In this document: piece after piece, positions 7,643 through 16,554 of the stretch
Numbering within the stretch: the stretch's first letter is position 1
Layout: every line of letters begins with the position of its first letter
Assembly: GCF_047345145.1 (NCBI RefSeq)
Contig: NZ_JBLFER010000002.1
Coordinates: forward strand, 806,001-870,000
Source: Maribacter_C sp047345145
Lineage (GTDB): Bacteria > Bacteroidota > Bacteroidia > Flavobacteriales > Flavobacteriaceae
Direction: 5' to 3'
Length of the DNA: 64,000 bases
The notes under the pieces: generated by a model
What the model saw: only the letters and a program-made list of their open reading frames with translations
Told to the model about the DNA's origin: nothing
The model's database searches: none
Position numbers and translations under genes: made by a program

Positions 7643-9175
7643 TTATTTTAGTTGAAATTCAGGTTGTCTTGTAAGGTGTCTAATTAATAGCTGAACTTGA
7701 TTAGGAACAGATGGGTACATCAAGTTCCAAATTGATTGACCTCCATCTATGTAATCTGGGCCATAATAAATTTCAGGAATGTCATTTATCTTGAAGGCCG
7801 ACATACAATTGTTAAATTCTTCTTCAGTATACATGCCTTTAGGTGTTAGCTTATCGATAATAGCACGAACAACGATTTCTGGATTGCTAGTAGTTAGATT
7901 TGCTGGAGGGCCTACAGCGTCCAAAGCAAAAGTTCTGAATTGCTCTGCGTTACTTTCATAGAAAGCCATGACAATGTCGCGGGTTGTTATCCAACGACCG
8001 ATTATAAAATTAGTGTTGATCCATTGACGATCTCTTTGCCATCCGGCGACATCTACTGGGTCAAATAAGGTTTGCCCAAGTAAATCACTGTAATTCACAA
8101 TAGTTGCAATAGTGGTTTCTGTGTATTCGAAATTAGTTTCCTTTAAAAGGTTGAAATAAATATCAAAGGGACTCTTCAAAATAACACCAATTGACTCATC
8201 ATCAAAAAAATGTTGGCTTTTAAATAACTGTGATAAAACGGGCGCGATTTCAAAGTTATTTGCAACAAATGTTGCAGCAAGCTCATTTATGATTCCTCTT
8301 GGGTGTCCAGTTGGGTAACTTCCCAAGTTAATGTCTTCTCTTTTTGAGTCGGGGTGCACAAAAAATTCATAGAATTTAGTACAAATGAATTGTGCTATTT
8401 CGTTAGGGCGTTGTGTAAAAAGAATATCGATGACATCATCATAGCCCCAATTACCGGTTTGACCAAATATGGTTTTAGATCCAGCATCATGACGCTCAGG
8501 GTTAAATAAGACAGCTTCGCATCCAACTTCACCTCTTTCTACATAACCTGTTAATGCTCTAGCGGTCTCCTCGATATCAGTTTCTGTGTAACCATTACCG
8601 TCACCTAAACTAAAAAGTTCGTATAATTCGCGAGCATAATTTTCATTCGGTCTGTTCTCGTTATTATAGGCCCCATCTAAGTAGTATAACATGGCATTGG
8701 TCAAACCTATTTCACTAATAAAGGTTCTAAAGTTTCCAATGGCATTGCGTTGCAAGCAGTTCGTATATTCATACAGATATGCATTACAATCGTAAACATC
8801 AAGTTCTGTTACAAAATGATTGCTCCAAAAGAAGCTAAGGCGATCGCGAAGATTGTTGTCTAGTATTGATTTTGCATAGTCGAGTTCCCATTCACCTTGC
8901 TGAGCTCTTCGCAGTTGCCTTGCTGCATCATCATCAGCGGGGTAGTTGCTGTTGTTCCAAGTGGCCCAAGTTGGAGCAGGGAGTATGGGTTTATTTAGGG
9001 CTTCGTTAATTAGTGAATCTACGAGTGCATTGGCATTTTGACCAGTTTGGTCATTGATAGTTTGAATCGATGCACTAAATCCTAACCTCCTATACAGGTG
9101 TTGTACTTGCTCCTTAGTTAAACCTCCAGCATAAGGAGTCAATGGAGAAGTATTGCAATTAATGAAATATTCCAT
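7643..9175 (-). CDS. DUF1800 family protein
   Basis: The 510-residue protein matches the DUF1800 family: LYRRLGFSAS near the N terminus, LRDRLSFFWSNHFVT, the highly conserved NENYARELYELFSLG, ETARALTGY, and RHDAGSKTIFG. I placed the start at the ATG at 9175 (MEYFINCNTS); an upstream TTG two codons earlier is less likely. No signal peptide is obvious. It is the first gene of an operon with the DUF1501 gene. The function of the family is unknown; a joint role with the DUF1501 partner in an extracellular or envelope process is inferred from the conserved pairing. Confidence 0.9.
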   Translation of the reverse strand: MEYFINCNTSPLTPYAGGLTKEQVQHLYRRLGFSASIQTINDQTGQNANALVDSLINEALNKPILPAPTWATWNNSNYPADDDAARQLRRAQQGEWELDYAKSILDNNLRDRLSFFWSNHFVTELDVYDCNAYLYEYTNCLQRNAIGNFRTFISEIGLTNAMLYYLDGAYNNENRPNENYARELYELFSLGDGNGYTETDIEETARALTGYVERGEVGCEAVLFNPERHDAGSKTIFGQTGNWGYDDVIDILFTQRPNEIAQFICTKFYEFFVHPDSKREDINLGSYPTGHPRGIINELAATFVANNFEIAPVLSQLFKSQHFFDDESIGVILKSPFDIYFNLLKETNFEYTETTIATIVNYSDLLGQTLFDPVDVAGWQRDRQWINTNFIIGRWITTRDIVMAFYESNAEQFRTFALDAVGPPANLTTSNPEIVVRAIIDKLTPKGMYTEEEFNNCMSAFKINDIPEIYYGPDYIDGGQSIWNLMYPSVPNQVQLLIRHLTRQPEFQLK

Positions 9176-9388
9176 AGTCAATTTGGGCGTTAGTATGTTT
9201 GTTCATAGCGCTTGGGGCTGCTATTTGCTTGGGGAACTAAAATAACGTAGCTAGAAATAGGATAGTATTAAAATCCTTGTATTTTCGTTGAACTACTAGA
9301 TGAACTACGTGTATTTTGGTTAATCGGGACGTTTAACGGCGCATTTATTCGATGAAATGCACGTTTTTAATCTATTTTCTTGTAAATC

Positions 9389-9748
9389 ATGGGTAAGCAT
9401 AACGAGTTTGGAAAAGAGGGAGAGAAAATCGCAACTGACTTTTTAGTTCAAAAAGGGTATGTCATTAAACATAAAAACTATAGATACTTAAAATCTGAAA
9501 TCGACATTATTGCCCAAAAGGAAGATGTATTAGCAATTGTTGAGGTGCGAGCGAGAAGCAACGATCAAATTATACCTATTGCAGATACCATAACAAAGAA
9601 GAAAATCAAACTGCTAGTCATGGGTGCGGATTATTATGTGACTGAAAATGACCTTGATATTGAAGTGCGCTTTGATGTGATTACGATATTAAAAAACAAA
9701 TCCATATTTAAGATTGAACACTTGGAAAGTGCTTTTTATCATTTCTGA
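9389..9748 (+). CDS. YraN family (UPF0102) endonuclease-like protein
   Basis: The 119-residue protein begins with the UPF0102 signature GKEGEKIATDFLVQKGY, followed by NYRYLKSEIDIIAQ and VLAIVEVRAR. These supply the acidic residues and the E-V-R version of the PD-(D/E)XK-type core (usually E-V-K). Length is normal for the family. The spacer from 9182 to 9388 separates it from the divergent DUF1800 gene; I see no strong promoter there. The family is predicted to process DNA, but its role is not established. Confidence 0.9.
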   Translation: MGKHNEFGKEGEKIATDFLVQKGYVIKHKNYRYLKSEIDIIAQKEDVLAIVEVRARSNDQIIPIADTITKKKIKLLVMGADYYVTENDLDIEVRFDVITILKNKSIFKIEHLESAFYHF

Positions 9749-9751
9749 CAA

Positions 9752-9783
9752 TTTGTTTTATTTATAACAATATGTTATTTTTG
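9752..9783 (+). promoter_or_regulatory. Bacteroidota-type promoter for the ACT-like gene
   Basis: A -33 TTTG (9752-9755) and a -7 TATTTTTG (9776-9783, matching TAnnTTTG) are separated by 20 bp, the spacing expected for the Bacteroidota primary sigma factor. The start codon follows 17 nt after the -7 box. Confidence 0.6.
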
Positions 9784-9800
9784 TTGTAAATTCAATCGAA

Positions 9801-10460
9801 ATGAAAACTATATCATCAGTTGTCGAACTTTATATCAAGAAAAAGCCATTTCTGCAAAGTGCTTTAGCTCAAGGAATTATTAACCTTACTTCGCTATCTA
9901 GAATAGTGAAACCCGAAATAGAGGAGGAACTAGGTAAAGATATTCGCAACGGAGCTATTGTCATGGCGCTAAAACGTCTTTCCGATGACTTGGAGTTTAG
10001 GGCAACTCACAAGATCATAAAAGTTCTTAAGAATATTGGTGAAATTACAGTTCGATCTTCGTTAACGGATTACACTTTTTTGGCTTCCGATACAATTTTG
10101 GTCCAACAGGCGAAACTTCTGGAAGCCATAAACGAAAATCAAGATGTTTTCTATACATCATCAAGAGGTGTCAATGAGATCAATATTGTTATCAGCAACG
10201 TAATGGACGCCACGGTTGAAACCCTTTTTAACGCTGAACGTTGCACACAAAAGGCAGAAGACCTCTCATCGATAACCGTAAAATTACCTGCGGAAAATGT
10301 TTCAGTGCCAGGTATTTATTATTTTATATTTCAGCGATTAGCCTGGGAAGGTATTGTACTTTACGAGGTGATTTCAACAACGAATGAATTTACTATTCTG
10401 GTAGATGATAGTCAGGTAGATATTGCTTTCAAAACTATAAAAGACTTAAAGACGCTTTAG
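9801..10460 (+). CDS. Stand-alone ACT-like domain protein
   Basis: The 219-residue protein ends in an ACT-like module (VPGIYYFIFQRLAWEGIVLYEVIST, then EFTILVDDSQVDIAFKTIKDL), the fold that binds amino acids in regulatory proteins. The N-terminal ~90 residues are helical and could be a helix-turn-helix-like segment (LAQGIINLTSLSRIV then IRNGAIVMALKRLS). Proteins of this type are sometimes labelled aspartate kinase, but no kinase motif is present. It has its own promoter, and its TAG overlaps the stop of the convergent thioredoxin gene by 4 bp, leaving no room for a terminator. A sensory role is inference. Confidence 0.65.
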   Translation: MKTISSVVELYIKKKPFLQSALAQGIINLTSLSRIVKPEIEEELGKDIRNGAIVMALKRLSDDLEFRATHKIIKVLKNIGEITVRSSLTDYTFLASDTILVQQAKLLEAINENQDVFYTSSRGVNEINIVISNVMDATVETLFNAERCTQKAEDLSSITVKLPAENVSVPGIYYFIFQRLAWEGIVLYEVISTTNEFTILVDDSQVDIAFKTIKDLKTL

Positions 10461-11782
10461 TCGTTTTCTTTCAAGAACTCGACAATCTCTTTATCTGTCT
10501 CTGGCTTCGCGATTATTTTTTTATTCGAATCAAGGATGAAATAAGATGGTGTTGCATGAATGTCATACAGCTTAGCATAGTCGCTTTCCCATTTACCAAG
10601 GGCAATGGCATGACTAAAACCGTCCAACTTAGCGGATTCTAATTCCCATGTGTCTTTTGAGTTTTCTAATCCAACTGCAACAACCTTAATATTTTTATAT
10701 TTTTTCAACTCCTTGTGCAATGCAGGTAACTCTCTAAGACAATGACCGCAGGTACTGCTCCAAAAAATTAATATGTAATTCTCTGCTTCTTCAAGGCTAC
10801 TTAAACTTTTTGTTGTTTCTCCTTCTTTCCAGTTCATCTTTGGTGCCACAGCTCCTATTCGAAGTCGATTATATATCTCAATTTTATCAATGACATCTTT
10901 GTTGGTCGCGGCAAGAGGAGAAGGTTTTAAATGAGTCTTAAAGATATGGTCAGCAGTGTCTTCGAATCCGGTGGCAATACTTTGAGTCCATAGTGTATAG
11001 AATACATGAAAGAGGTACGTATCTGAAACTCCTTTCAGGTTTTCGGCTATTACAGAAACATTCTCTTGTATTTCTATTTCAGTCTCTTCTTTTTTTAGGG
11101 TTTCTAACGGAAGAGCTGTAAAAGCGTAATTTGTCAATTTATCGGTAAGAAAACCTGAAGAATGTAAAATGGGATTATTTAAATCAAGATTTTCGAAGTA
11201 GGAATTCTTTCGATTTTGAACATAATCTTGAACAGTTTCATGATCAGTTGGAATATAGGGCTTATTAGCTTTTATAAATTGATGTGAGACCAAGTTTTCT
11301 GACTTATCTTCATACTTTTTCTGAACCTTATGAAATTTTTGAAGAATTTCTTGATATACTTTTTTATTTGAAGAACCCTCGGCATAATATGAAATTAAAC
11401 TTTGTTCAATACTATTAATTTCTTTGAAATATGTACCAAAGAGTATATTCTCATCAGAGATAATAAAATCAACGCCTTGCTCTTGATCGAATTTAAGCTT
11501 TATATCTTCTTTTCCATTGTAGATTACATCAAAAAAGTACTCCTCTTGAGGCACTGCATATACCAATCGGTATGTGCCTGAAGGTGAATCTTCAGGTAGT
11601 TTTAAAGTAAAGTCACCATTTTTTATAGCTGTATCTGCTGCATAAACTTGAGTGCCTGGTTTAAGACGATATGCGATTAACCAGCTATAGTCATTTGCTG
11701 GAAAAAAGCTTCCTGAAATAGTATTTTGGGCTTTAGCTGATATGATGATCAGAAAAGCAAAGGAGAGAAGAATACGTTTCAT
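10457..11782 (-). CDS. TlpA-like thiol:disulfide oxidoreductase, secreted
   Basis: The protein (441 residues from the ATG at 11782) starts with a signal peptide (MKRILLSFAFLIIISAKAQ). An N-terminal beta-rich domain of the DUF4369 kind and a helical middle lead to a C-terminal thioredoxin fold with the active site WSSTCGHCLRELP and the cis-proline segment IHATPSYFIL. It probably works in the periplasm as a reductant or disulfide exchanger. An ATG 39 bp upstream would put 13 polar residues before the signal peptide, so I prefer the internal start. The partner substrate cannot be read from context. Confidence 0.88.
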   Translation of the reverse strand: MKRILLSFAFLIIISAKAQNTISGSFFPANDYSWLIAYRLKPGTQVYAADTAIKNGDFTLKLPEDSPSGTYRLVYAVPQEEYFFDVIYNGKEDIKLKFDQEQGVDFIISDENILFGTYFKEINSIEQSLISYYAEGSSNKKVYQEILQKFHKVQKKYEDKSENLVSHQFIKANKPYIPTDHETVQDYVQNRKNSYFENLDLNNPILHSSGFLTDKLTNYAFTALPLETLKKEETEIEIQENVSVIAENLKGVSDTYLFHVFYTLWTQSIATGFEDTADHIFKTHLKPSPLAATNKDVIDKIEIYNRLRIGAVAPKMNWKEGETTKSLSSLEEAENYILIFWSSTCGHCLRELPALHKELKKYKNIKVVAVGLENSKDTWELESAKLDGFSHAIALGKWESDYAKLYDIHATPSYFILDSNKKIIAKPETDKEIVEFLKEND

Positions 11783-11900
11783 AATTACCATTACGTCTAA
11801 ATTCGTGCCAGACTTAGTCATTGCTATTTGAAAGACAAATTTAGGTATTAAAACCTGATAATTAATTTTAGTTTGAAGAACTCAAAGATTGTAAAAATCC

Positions 11901-12230
11901 CTACTCAAGTTCTTCGCCCAGACCCATACTGGTAAAAGTTGATATAATTAAATCCATTTCCTTTTCGTGAAGAAGGTTGTCAGACACGGCTACATTTCTT
12001 AAAATTTCAACCAAAGCTTTCTTTTTATCGTAAGTAAGTTTATGAAGCGAGACAAGTGCAGTATCTCTATCTAAGTCTTCAGCTGCCTCGATCGTTGGAA
12101 TGTCAAAACCTAAATCCTTTTTCAATTCCTCCAAAAACTTCATTTCACCTTGGTGTAAAGTACCGTCTGCCTTTATTACATCAGTAGTAATCTTGAGAAC
12201 CGCTAATTTTTCGTTGAAGTCAAATTCCAT
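11901..12230 (-). CDS. TerB-like domain protein (paralogue 1)
   Basis: This 109-residue all-helical protein has two halves of the TerB-like type: KADGTLHQGEMKFLEEL near residues 20-36 and VSDNLLHEKEMDLI near 82-95. The acidic pairs (D..E) in each half are the probable metal-binding residues of the fold. It follows paralogue 2 by 2 bp and is the last of three tandem copies. No other ter genes (terC, terD/Z) are nearby, so tellurite resistance should not be assumed. Confidence 0.75.
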   Translation of the reverse strand: MEFDFNEKLAVLKITTDVIKADGTLHQGEMKFLEELKKDLGFDIPTIEAAEDLDRDTALVSLHKLTYDKKKALVEILRNVAVSDNLLHEKEMDLIISTFTSMGLGEELE

Positions 12231-12232
12231 AA

Positions 12233-12577
12233 TTATAATACACTCCTATAAATTCCAATAGCTTCACAGATTTCAAAGATTAGAGATTTTTCTTTTTTAT
12301 GTGCAAACCCATCTGCGAGCGCCATCTCGTTCAAAATTTCAGCAATAACAAGTTTCTTTTTGTCAGACATACTTTCTAAGACCAAAATACCTTGCTCAGT
12401 TGATAGGTTTCGCGCTTGCACTATAGAATTACTGTCAAAATCTAAACGGTGCATTAATTCACTTAATGTACTAATTTCACCTGTATGTACATTACCGTCT
12501 GCGATAATCACAGAATCTAAAGCATGTACGATTGCCAACTTTTCTGCTAGAGAAAAGGGAATGGTTAATGGTTGCAT
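12233..12577 (-). CDS. TerB-like domain protein (paralogue 2)
   Basis: This 114-residue paralogue of its two neighbours carries the same start pattern (FSLAEKLAIVHALDSVIIADGNVHTGEISTL with D..E) and a second half LADGFAHKKEKSLIF. It shares the helix order and length of the other two, so the group arose by tandem duplication. It is spaced 94 bp from paralogue 3 and 2 bp from paralogue 1. No signal peptide, so cytoplasmic. Function unknown. Confidence 0.75.
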   Translation of the reverse strand: MQPLTIPFSLAEKLAIVHALDSVIIADGNVHTGEISTLSELMHRLDFDSNSIVQARNLSTEQGILVLESMSDKKKLVIAEILNEMALADGFAHKKEKSLIFEICEAIGIYRSVL

Positions 12578-12671
12578 AAATTCTAATTGTGGGGTTAGAA
12601 CGAAACGAATTTAAGCAAATTATAACCGTAAAAGAAATTTAGGAATCCAAAGACAAATTGTCAATAGATCA

Positions 12672-13025
12672 CTATTCTTCGTTACTTTCTAAGCTGATGC
12701 TCAAATGGTTAAATAAATCTAGGAGAATTGACATTTCTTGGTCTGCAATAATTCCATCAATGCGAGCCATTTCTTGTAATACCTGAATCACCGTTTCTTT
12801 TTTGCTTTTCTCCATTTTATCAAGAATTGCTTGACTTTGATAAAGATCCATTGTTTTGGCTTGTTGCACAAAGCTTAGCTCAAAATTTAGGCGGTGACTT
12901 AATTCTGTTAAGAACTGAATTTCCTTTTTGTGAATTACACGATCTGCGACAATTATAGAATGAATCATCTTTACGAAGGCCAATTTTTCTGGAATACTAA
13001 AGCTGAGCTTATTTGTAGTTTTCAT
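12672..13025 (-). CDS. TerB-like domain protein (paralogue 3)
   Basis: This 117-residue protein is the first of the three in transcription order. It contains FSIPEKLAFVKMIHSIIVADRVIHKKEIQFL and a second half RIDGIIADQEMSILL. In the first half the usual Gly after Asp is replaced (ADR instead of ADG), which may alter the metal site. It lies 66 bp downstream of nothing conserved; mfd ends upstream in coordinates at 13092 on the same strand, so co-transcription with mfd is possible. Function unknown. Confidence 0.72.
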   Translation of the reverse strand: MKTTNKLSFSIPEKLAFVKMIHSIIVADRVIHKKEIQFLTELSHRLNFELSFVQQAKTMDLYQSQAILDKMEKSKKETVIQVLQEMARIDGIIADQEMSILLDLFNHLSISLESNEE

Positions 13026-13091
13026 AATAAGTAGGTTTTAAGTTACATAAACGTACGAAAAATATACATATTACCCAATTGAAAACGTTTT

Positions 13092-16000
13092 CTAACTCGG
13101 GGCAATAGAATCTACATTAGAAATTTTAAGAGGGGATAATTCCTGAAGGGCTTTTTCTATTGAAGTTATGCCTTCAAATACGAGTAGTAGTCGAAGCCCA
13201 TTTCTGGTTTGCTTCTCTTTCATTTTGCAAATATTGGAGTTGGTTTGGATGAATTGCAAAACCTTCGTGAAATTGGGACTTTGATAAAAGTCAGATTGTT
13301 GGTCCGAGACAAAATACCCAATTAGCTTTCCTTTTTTAAGAATCACTTTTTCTAAACCAATACCTGTGGCAATCCATTTAATGCGAACGGAATTTAAAAG
13401 ATCCTCTGCTTCAGCGGGCAATTCGCCAAAACGATCAACAAGTTCAGATTCATATTTTGCCAATCCTTCTTCATCTTTTACCTGATTCAATAATGTATAA
13501 AGATTCAAGCGTTCCGTGACATTGTTTATATAATCATCGGGAAAAAGCAATTCAAAATCAGTATCTAACTGTGTATCCTTTAAAAACGTTTTTTCTTGAT
13601 GCCCTTCAACTTCGTCATAAAGTTCTTTGAACTCGTTTTCTTTTAACTCGTCAATTGCTTCTGCCAATATTTTTTGATAGGCATCAAAGCCAATTTCATT
13701 AATGAACCCACTTTGTTCGCCACCCAAAAGGTCTCCGGCACCACGAATTTCTAAATCTTTCATGGCAATATTAAAGCCGCTTCCAAGTTCTGTAAATTGT
13801 TCCAAAGCTTGAATTCGTTTGCGAGCATCATTGGTCATTACATCGTACGGAGGTGTTATAAAATAACAGAAAGCTTTTTTGTTGCTTCGACCAACACGAC
13901 CCCGCATCTGGTGTAAATCACTTAGCCCAAAGTTATTGGCGTTATTAATAAAAATAGTATTGGCATTGGTTACATCAAGTCCGCTTTCAACTATGGTGGT
14001 CGATACAAGCACGTCAAATTCCCCATTCATAAATGCGAGCATAAGGGTCTCAAGTTTTTTTCCTTCCATTTGGCCATGTCCGATGCCAACTTTCGCATCG
14101 GGGACCAAGCGCTGAATCATTCCTGCAACCTCTTTAATGTTTTCGATTCTGTTGTGAATGAAGAATACTTGACCGCCACGCTGAATTTCGTAAGTAACCG
14201 CATCTCGAATAATTTCTTCCCCAAAACGAATTACTTGACTTTCTATAGGATAACGATTCGGTGGAGGTGTGTTGATTACAGATAGATCCCGAGCAGCCAT
14301 CAAACTGAACTGTAATGTCCTTGGGATCGGTGTGGCTGTTAAAGTCAACACATCGACATTTTCTTTGATGGATTTTAATTTGTCCTTAACTGAAACCCCA
14401 AACTTTTGTTCTTCATCAACGATGAGCAATCCTAAGTCTTTGAACTTTACGTTTTTGTTGACCAATTGATGTGTTCCTATAATAATGTCAACTTTACCTG
14501 CCTCCAGTTTCTCCAAGGTCAACCTGCGTTCTTTGGCAGTTCGAAAACGATTCAGATAATCTACCGTTACCGGCATTTCTTTTAATCGCTCTTTAAATGT
14601 TCTACTATGTTGGAAGGCTAGAATCGTGGTTGGCACCAGCACGGCAACTTGCTTTCCGTTTGCAACAGCTTTAAAAGCTGCTCGAATGGCCACTTCTGTT
14701 TTTCCAAACCCAACATCGCCGCAGATCAAACGATCCATCGGACGCTCACTTTCCATATCCCGTTTGATATCTTCTGTGGCTTTGCTTTGATCGGGAGTGT
14801 CTTCGTAAATAAAAGAAGCTTCCAATTCATGTTGTAAATACCCATCTGGATCATACTGAAAACCTTTTTGAAGTCTCCGCTTCGCATACACTTTTATGAG
14901 GTCAAAAGCGATTTTCTTAACCCTTGATTTGGTCTTCTGTTTGATTTTCTTCCAAGCAGCGGAACCAAGTTTGTAGATTTTAGGTACAGCTCCATCCTTT
15001 CCATTAAACTTGGAAATCTTGTGAAGGGAGTGAATGCTGACATATAAGATATCACGTTCGCCATACATCAATTTAATGGCTTCCTGCTTCTTCCCTTCTA
15101 CATCTATTTTTTGGAGTCCGCCGAACTTTCCAATACCGTGGTCTATATGAGTTACATAATCCCCAATTTCCAGTTTGTTTAGTTCTTTAAGCGTTATGGC
15201 TTGTTTCTTTGCATAGCCATTCTTCAAACTGAATTTATGGTACCGCTCAAAAATTTGATGATCCGTATAGCAGACAAGTTTTAAATCATCGTCAATAAAT
15301 CCTTGATGTATAGAAAAGACTATTGTTTTGTAGTGTACCTGTGTTTCAACTTCCTCAAAAATATCATGAAATCGTTTGGCTTGCTGTTCAGTGGCACAAA
15401 ATATAAAGTTTGAATAGCCATTTTGATGATTCACATTCAAGTTGTCGATCAGTAAATCGAACTTTTTATTGAAAGAGGGTTGGGGTTTCGTATGGAAGAC
15501 TATCTCTTCAGTTTGTGCTTCAGCTGCGCTTAGCATGACATTTGACCCGAAACTAATTAATCCGAAATTTTGTAATTCAGTTGCGAATTGGTTAGAATTC
15601 AAGAATAGTTCTTCAGGTTTGGCATGTTTGATGTCTTCCGATAGTTTAGAAAATGCCTCCTTCGCCTTTTTGAAAAAATCATCCAATCTGTCAAAAAGCA
15701 TTTCGGTATTCTTGGCAAAAACTATGGTTTTGGGGGATATGTACTTTAGAAAACTTTCCCGCTTTTCTTCCAAAAACTTGTTGGCAACATTCGGAATTAT
15801 CGTAATCTTTTTCACTTTGTCAGTTGAAAGCTGGGTCTCAACATCAAAGGTTCGAATACTATCCACTTCATCTCCGAAGAACTCAATACGATAAGGTTCA
15901 TCGTTGGAAAATGAGAAAACATCCACGATGCCACCTCGCACGGAAAACTCCCCAGGCTCTGTAACAAAATCAGCTCTTTTGAACTGATATTCGAAGAGAA

Positions 16001-16487
16001 CTTCATTGAGGAAATCTAACGAAAGGGTATCCTCCAATTTTATTTTAAGGGTATTCTTTTCAAGCTCTCTTCGGGTGACCACTTTTTCAAAAAGCGCATC
16101 CGGATACGTAACGATAACCGCAGGTTTCTTGCGAGAATTAATACGATTTAAAACCTCGGCACGCAGCAGCACATTCGCGTTATCGGTTTCCTCGATTTGA
16201 TAGGGTCTACGATAACTCCCCGGATAAAACAGCACATCATTCTCACCGATCAATTGCTCTAGGTCATTGAGGTGATAGGCGGCCTCTTCTTTATCATTGA
16301 AAACCAAAAGAAAGGGGGTTTCGGTCTGCTTGAAAGTTTCTGATAGTACAAAGGAAATAGAGGACCCTGCGAGTCCTTTTAAATGATGTCTAACCGGGGT
16401 GGAGGTTTCACTTTCGACAATAGCATTCCGCAGTTTCAGCAATTGCGGAGACTGTGCAAAGAACTCGGAAATCGGGGTTTTAACCAA
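13092..16487 (-). CDS. mfd: Transcription-repair coupling factor
   Basis: Mfd removes stalled RNA polymerase from DNA lesions and recruits UvrA. The 1131-residue chain has the UvrB-homology N-terminal part (YPGSYRRPYQIEETDNANVLLR), the RNA polymerase interaction domain (GDYVTHIDHGIGKFGGL), helicase motifs GDVGFGKTE (about 589) and DEEQ (about 690), motif VI QMRGRVGR and the C-terminal TRCF domain. The start is a TTG: a TAA in frame lies two codons upstream and no ATG exists near the conserved N terminus. Residues about 316-325 (NVMLSAAEAQ) derive from a palindromic repeat. It follows pdeM by 67 bp in a repair-gene block. Confidence 0.96.
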   Translation of the reverse strand: MVKTPISEFFAQSPQLLKLRNAIVESETSTPVRHHLKGLAGSSISFVLSETFKQTETPFLLVFNDKEEAAYHLNDLEQLIGENDVLFYPGSYRRPYQIEETDNANVLLRAEVLNRINSRKKPAVIVTYPDALFEKVVTRRELEKNTLKIKLEDTLSLDFLNEVLFEYQFKRADFVTEPGEFSVRGGIVDVFSFSNDEPYRIEFFGDEVDSIRTFDVETQLSTDKVKKITIIPNVANKFLEEKRESFLKYISPKTIVFAKNTEMLFDRLDDFFKKAKEAFSKLSEDIKHAKPEELFLNSNQFATELQNFGLISFGSNVMLSAAEAQTEEIVFHTKPQPSFNKKFDLLIDNLNVNHQNGYSNFIFCATEQQAKRFHDIFEEVETQVHYKTIVFSIHQGFIDDDLKLVCYTDHQIFERYHKFSLKNGYAKKQAITLKELNKLEIGDYVTHIDHGIGKFGGLQKIDVEGKKQEAIKLMYGERDILYVSIHSLHKISKFNGKDGAVPKIYKLGSAAWKKIKQKTKSRVKKIAFDLIKVYAKRRLQKGFQYDPDGYLQHELEASFIYEDTPDQSKATEDIKRDMESERPMDRLICGDVGFGKTEVAIRAAFKAVANGKQVAVLVPTTILAFQHSRTFKERLKEMPVTVDYLNRFRTAKERRLTLEKLEAGKVDIIIGTHQLVNKNVKFKDLGLLIVDEEQKFGVSVKDKLKSIKENVDVLTLTATPIPRTLQFSLMAARDLSVINTPPPNRYPIESQVIRFGEEIIRDAVTYEIQRGGQVFFIHNRIENIKEVAGMIQRLVPDAKVGIGHGQMEGKKLETLMLAFMNGEFDVLVSTTIVESGLDVTNANTIFINNANNFGLSDLHQMRGRVGRSNKKAFCYFITPPYDVMTNDARKRIQALEQFTELGSGFNIAMKDLEIRGAGDLLGGEQSGFINEIGFDAYQKILAEAIDELKENEFKELYDEVEGHQEKTFLKDTQLDTDFELLFPDDYINNVTERLNLYTLLNQVKDEEGLAKYESELVDRFGELPAEAEDLLNSVRIKWIATGIGLEKVILKKGKLIGYFVSDQQSDFYQSPNFTKVLQFIQTNSNICKMKEKQTRNGLRLLLVFEGITSIEKALQELSPLKISNVDSIAPS
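15517..15540 (-). repeat. In-frame palindromic-repeat copy inside mfd
   Basis: On the coding strand it reads TGTCATGCTAAGCGCAGCTGAAGC, differing from the metG copy at a few positions. It is translated as VMLSAAEA in the same phase as the metG VTLSAVEG peptide. It lies in the poorly conserved stretch before the TKPQPSFNK motif. Confidence 0.65.
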
Positions 16488-16554
16488 CCGTTAAATTTTT
16501 GCAAAGATACACTTGAAAGGGTAAACCTACCAAAACTTATTTCATGGTATGGGC

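Noticed and set aside
9801..10460. Aspartate kinase
   Set aside because: No kinase domain or ATP motif; only an ACT-like half. The true aspartate kinase is at 22.1 kb.
11901..13025. Tellurite resistance operon
   Set aside because: Only TerB-like domains are present; terC, terD/Z and terA are missing.
15442..15894. Open frame of 150 codons antisense to mfd
   Set aside because: The reverse frame is the conserved Mfd protein; the forward translation is low-complexity Ser/Leu-rich sequence.
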